Below are positions 14,451 to 17,037 of a stretch of 17,037 bases of DNA, piece by piece (the stretch's first letter is position 1; each line of letters opens with the position of its first letter). The stretch is from Chthoniobacter sp. (lineage in GTDB: Bacteria; Verrucomicrobiota; Verrucomicrobiia; Chthoniobacterales; Chthoniobacteraceae). The stretch lies in NCBI GenBank assembly GCA_025351065.1, contig JANXWQ010000170.1, positions 1 through 17,037 on the forward strand, given 5' to 3'. A program made the translations under genes and the position numbers. Below the pieces are notes generated by a model. That model was not told the origin of the DNA and made no database searches. It saw only the letters and a list, made by a program, of their open reading frames with translations.

Positions 14451-16301
14451 ATGTGCGGAATCATCGGCTACATCGGCAAATCCCAGGCAGTGCCCGTCCT
14501 CCTCGACGGGCTGCGGCGGCTCGAATATCGCGGCTACGACAGCGCGGGCGTCGCCATTTTGGACGGCGGAAAAGTGGAGGTGCGCAAGCGGATCGGACGC
14601 ATCGCGAACCTCGCCGAGCTGCTGAAAGAAAAACCTGCGGCCGGCCAGATCGGCATCTCGCACACCCGCTGGGCCACGCACGGCGGCGTGACCGATGCCA
14701 ACGCCCACCCCCACGCCGACCAGAGCGGCAAACTTTTTCTCTGCCACAATGGCGTGATCGAAAACTACGCCGTGCTCAAGGAGGCGCTGGTACGCGAGGG
14801 GCACACTTTTCAAAGCCAGACGGACACCGAGGTCCTGGCGCATCTCGTGGGCAAGGCCTACGACGCGGCGGGCGGCGAGCCGACGAAGGGCCGGCTGATC
14901 GAGGCGTTGCGCGTGGCTTTGAAACAAGTCGTGGGGACTTATGGCATCGTGATTTTGCACCAGGACGTGCCCGGCGTGCTCGTGGGTGCGCGGCGCGGGA
15001 GCCCGCTGGTGCTGGGCATTGGCAAAGGGGAGAACTTTTTCGCCAGCGATGTCAGCGCCATCATCGCCTACACGCGCGACGCGATTTATCTCAAGGACTA
15101 CGACATCGCCGCGCTGACCGCGGAGGAGTTTGAAATCACGAGCCTGGTCGGCGGAGCGAGCGGCTTTGAGGTGACGAAGGTGGACATGACCGAGGAGGAT
15201 GTGAGCAAGGGCGATTACGCGCATTTCATGCTCAAGGAAATCTACGAGCAGCCCGCGACGGTGCTCGACGCCATGCGCGGGCGGCTCAGCCGCGAGGAGG
15301 CCACGGCGGTGCTCGGCGGACTGGAGATGACGCCGACCGAACTGCGCAACGTGGAGCGCATCATCCTCACCGGCTGCGGCACCGCGAGCCACGCGGCGAT
15401 GGTCGGCGAATACGTCATCGAGGCGCTGGCGCACATCCCCGTGGAGATCGAATTTGCGAGCGAATTCCGCTACCGGAACATGCCGCTGCCCACAAACACG
15501 CTGGTCTTTTGCCTCAGCCAAAGCGGCGAGACCGCGGACACCCTGGCCGCGCTGCGCGAGAGCCAGCGCAAGGGCCACAAGACGCTCGGCATCTGCAACA
15601 ACGTGGCCTCGACCATCGCGCGCGAAAGCGACGGCGGCGTGTACATGCACGCCGGGCCGGAGATCGGCGTGGCGGCTACGAAATCGTTCACGTCTCAGGT
15701 CACGATCGTGACGCTGATCGGTCTGCTGCTCGGCCGCATCCGGCATTTGGGCACGACGGAGGGGCTCACCATCATCAACGAACTCGAGGCGCTGCCCGCG
15801 AAAATCACCCGCATCCTCGCGCAGAGTGACCACATCAAAAAAATCTCGGAGAAGTACAGCGGCGCTCATTCGATGATGTTCCTCGGCCGGCAGTTCAACT
15901 ACCCCGTGGCGCTCGAGGGCGCGCTGAAGATGAAAGAGATCAGCTACATCCACGCCAGCGGCCACCCGAGCGCGGAGCTGAAGCACGGCGTCATCGCGCT
16001 CATCTCGCCGGAGGTGCCGAGCGTCTTCATCGCGCCGGACGACAGCGTGCTGGATAAGAACATCAGCAACATCGAGGAAGTGAAGGCGCGCAAAGGCCCG
16101 GTCATCGCCATCGGCACCGAGGGGAATACGAAGCTCGCGAAAATCTGCGACGACGTGATCTACATCCCCGCCTGCCCGGACTACCTCTCGCCCATCCTCA
16201 CCGCCATCCCGCTGCAACTGCTCGCCTACCACACCGCCGTCCACCTCGGCTGCGACGTGGACAAACCGCGCAACCTCGCGAAGAGCGTGACCGTGGAGTA
16301 A
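14451..16301 (+). CDS. glmS: Glutamine-fructose-6-phosphate aminotransferase (isomerizing)
   Basis: This makes glucosamine-6-phosphate from fructose-6-phosphate and glutamine, the first step toward UDP-GlcNAc for cell wall and LPS. The 616-residue length is typical. The N-terminal Ntn domain has MCGIIGYIG with the catalytic Cys2 after Met removal, LEYRGYDSAG and HTRWATHGG. The isomerase half has two SIS domains with GCGTASHAA, LSQSGETADT, AATKSFTSQV, ASGHPSAELKHG, and the C-terminal LAKSVTVE. No defect was seen. The gene is divergent from the TIR operon across 153 bp. It has no Shine-Dalgarno site; its leader is pyrimidine-rich with repeated TCAC. I found no glmS ribozyme in the short leader. 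Confidence 0.98.
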   Translation: MCGIIGYIGKSQAVPVLLDGLRRLEYRGYDSAGVAILDGGKVEVRKRIGRIANLAELLKEKPAAGQIGISHTRWATHGGVTDANAHPHADQSGKLFLCHNGVIENYAVLKEALVREGHTFQSQTDTEVLAHLVGKAYDAAGGEPTKGRLIEALRVALKQVVGTYGIVILHQDVPGVLVGARRGSPLVLGIGKGENFFASDVSAIIAYTRDAIYLKDYDIAALTAEEFEITSLVGGASGFEVTKVDMTEEDVSKGDYAHFMLKEIYEQPATVLDAMRGRLSREEATAVLGGLEMTPTELRNVERIILTGCGTASHAAMVGEYVIEALAHIPVEIEFASEFRYRNMPLPTNTLVFCLSQSGETADTLAALRESQRKGHKTLGICNNVASTIARESDGGVYMHAGPEIGVAATKSFTSQVTIVTLIGLLLGRIRHLGTTEGLTIINELEALPAKITRILAQSDHIKKISEKYSGAHSMMFLGRQFNYPVALEGALKMKEISYIHASGHPSAELKHGVIALISPEVPSVFIAPDDSVLDKNISNIEEVKARKGPVIAIGTEGNTKLAKICDDVIYIPACPDYLSPILTAIPLQLLAYHTAVHLGCDVDKPRNLAKSVTVE

Positions 16302-16321
16302 CGGCACGGGCGGGTAGCGGC

Positions 16322-16364
16322 GGGTGGCTGTAGGGGAAGCTGCCAGCTTCCCCTGCTGCCACCC
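16322..16364. repeat. Long perfect-core palindrome, REP-like or terminator
   Basis: GGGGAAGCTG-C-CAGCTTCCCC (16333-16353) is an exact 21-nt palindrome. Pairing extends outward to 16322-16364 (GGGTGGC with GCCACCC) with one mismatch and one G-T pair, about 20 paired positions per arm. It lies in the 116-bp gap between glmS and the next gene. It could terminate glmS transcription, but it lacks a T run and looks more like a dispersed palindromic repeat. Confidence 0.6.
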
Positions 16365-16403
16365 CACCGCCCATTCTCCACGCTGGCTTTTTGCGCAGGC
16401 GGG

Positions 16404-16409
16404 TACAAG
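16404..16409 (+). promoter_or_regulatory. Candidate -10 box, possibly leaderless start
   Basis: TACAAG matches TATAAT at 4/6 and ends 8 nt before the ATG at 16418, the spacing seen at 1950 and 8735. No good -35 is visible 17 bp upstream (CGCTGG), so the call is weak. Confidence 0.25.
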
Positions 16410-16417
16410 TTTCCCGC

Positions 16418-17005
16418 ATGAAACTCCTCCCCGTCATCGCCCTGCTCCTCGTCACCACCCTCCACGCCGCACCGCCGCCGCCGCCGCCCGCCGAGGTTGC
16501 GCAATTCCTCACGGAAGGCCAGGCCGCCTTTAACAAAGGCGACTACGCCACGGCCAAGGGTGCGTTTGAAATGGTCTATCAGCTCGACTCGCGCAACGTG
16601 ACCGCGATCGGCTACCTCCAAAAAATCAAGGTGCTCGAAAAAGGCGCGCCCAAAGTGGTGGATCAGGAACGGCAGCTCGCCGGGCTCATCGTGCCCAAGG
16701 TGCAGCTCAAGGAAGCCACCATCGGCTCCGTCTTCGACTATCTCAAAACGACGGCGGGGAAACTTTCGGACGGCAAGATCGCGGTGAACTTTGTGCTCAA
16801 GCTGCCGGACGACGCGATCAAGACGCAGACCATCACCCTCAGCATGAACAACGCGCCCTTCACCGAGGTGGTGAAATACGTGGCCGAGCTGGCGAACCTC
16901 AACGTGCAGTACCAGAAATTCGCCGTCCTCGTGACGCCCAAATCCGGCGCCGCACCCGACGCTCCCGCACCCGCCCCGACTGCGCCCGCGCCCGAAGTGA
17001 AATAG
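16418..17005 (+). CDS. Exported protein with TPR-like and secretin-N-like domains
   Basis: The 195-residue product has a signal peptide (MKLLPVIALLLVTTLHAA) and a Pro run. A TPR-like helix pair follows (about 27-70, LTEGQAAFNKGDYATAKGAF), then a linker and a beta-alpha-beta domain (about 95-170: VQLKEATIGSVFDYLKTTAG, ITLSMNNAPFTEVVKYVAEL, NLNVQYQKFAVLVTP). The latter has the pattern of the secretin N-terminal or STN domain, in which a short helix sits between strands. The C-terminus is a Pro/Ala tail. There is no secretin barrel, so it may be a periplasmic partner of a secretion or pilus apparatus. The domain is inferred from pattern. The ATG at 16418 is chosen for the signal peptide. Confidence 0.72.
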   Translation: MKLLPVIALLLVTTLHAAPPPPPPAEVAQFLTEGQAAFNKGDYATAKGAFEMVYQLDSRNVTAIGYLQKIKVLEKGAPKVVDQERQLAGLIVPKVQLKEATIGSVFDYLKTTAGKLSDGKIAVNFVLKLPDDAIKTQTITLSMNNAPFTEVVKYVAELANLNVQYQKFAVLVTPKSGAAPDAPAPAPTAPAPEVK

Positions 17006-17037
17006 CGCAGGTCGCCGCCGCAGGCGCTCCGCGAACT

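Noticed and set aside
14442..16367. 641-codon minus-strand frame opposite glmS
   Set aside because: It is antisense to an unambiguous glmS, with the same shadow composition.
1..17037. CRISPR array, tRNA, rRNA or a complete transposon
   Set aside because: No regularly spaced repeats, no cloverleaf-like sequence with a CCA/T-loop motif, and no transposase frame were seen.

Overview
This is a GC-rich chromosomal window, most likely from a Verrucomicrobiota bacterium. That assignment is an inference from the gene mix, the codon bias and the lack of Shine-Dalgarno sites; no 16S or other decisive marker is present. Most of the window is ordinary housekeeping: a HAD phosphatase (1258-1857), a tRNA-dihydrouridine synthase (2468-3469), an IscA/ErpA-type Fe-S protein (3473-3835), an AI-2E/PerM-family permease with a translationally coupled small membrane protein (3832-5609), monomeric NADP isocitrate dehydrogenase (5675-7900), two lipoproteins (7983-8735 and 8802-9248), diaminopimelate decarboxylase (9330-10616), a secreted esterase (10734-11609), GlmS (14451-16301) and an exported secretin-N-like protein (16418-17005). 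These large genes are intact, so the sequence does not look generally error-prone.

Three patches look accessory. (1) At 68-1162 a TIR-domain gene runs into a Fic-domain gene in the same frame, and the composite is broken by at least two frameshifts. (2) At 11780-12570 a Phd/YefM antitoxin, preceded by a direct-repeat operator, is followed by a VapC-type PIN toxin. The toxin is cut off after about 92 codons and joined, out of frame, to the last 76 codons of an IlvD/Edd-family sugar-acid dehydratase. (3) At 12619-14297 a two-gene minus-strand unit encodes a TIR protein with two C-terminal membrane helices and a membrane-anchored coiled-coil protein with a LytR_C-like end. The TIR domain has lost its expected catalytic glutamate and its first-strand motif. 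This pair is the best candidate for an undescribed system.

Layout: plus strand 68-1162 (TIR/Fic remnants); minus HAD gene; plus 1950-3835 (coiled-coil protein, dus, Fe-S protein); minus 3832-10616 (small membrane protein, permease, icd, two lipoproteins, lysA); plus 10734-12570 (esterase, small membrane peptide, antitoxin, broken toxin, dehydratase tail); minus 12619-14297 (coiled-coil protein and TIR); plus 14451-17005 (glmS and the secretin-N-like protein).

Almost no start codon has a recognisable Shine-Dalgarno site. Many are immediately preceded by CC or CCC, and three have a -10-like hexamer ending exactly 8 nt before the start, which suggests leaderless mRNAs. I see no rRNA, tRNA, CRISPR array or complete insertion sequence.
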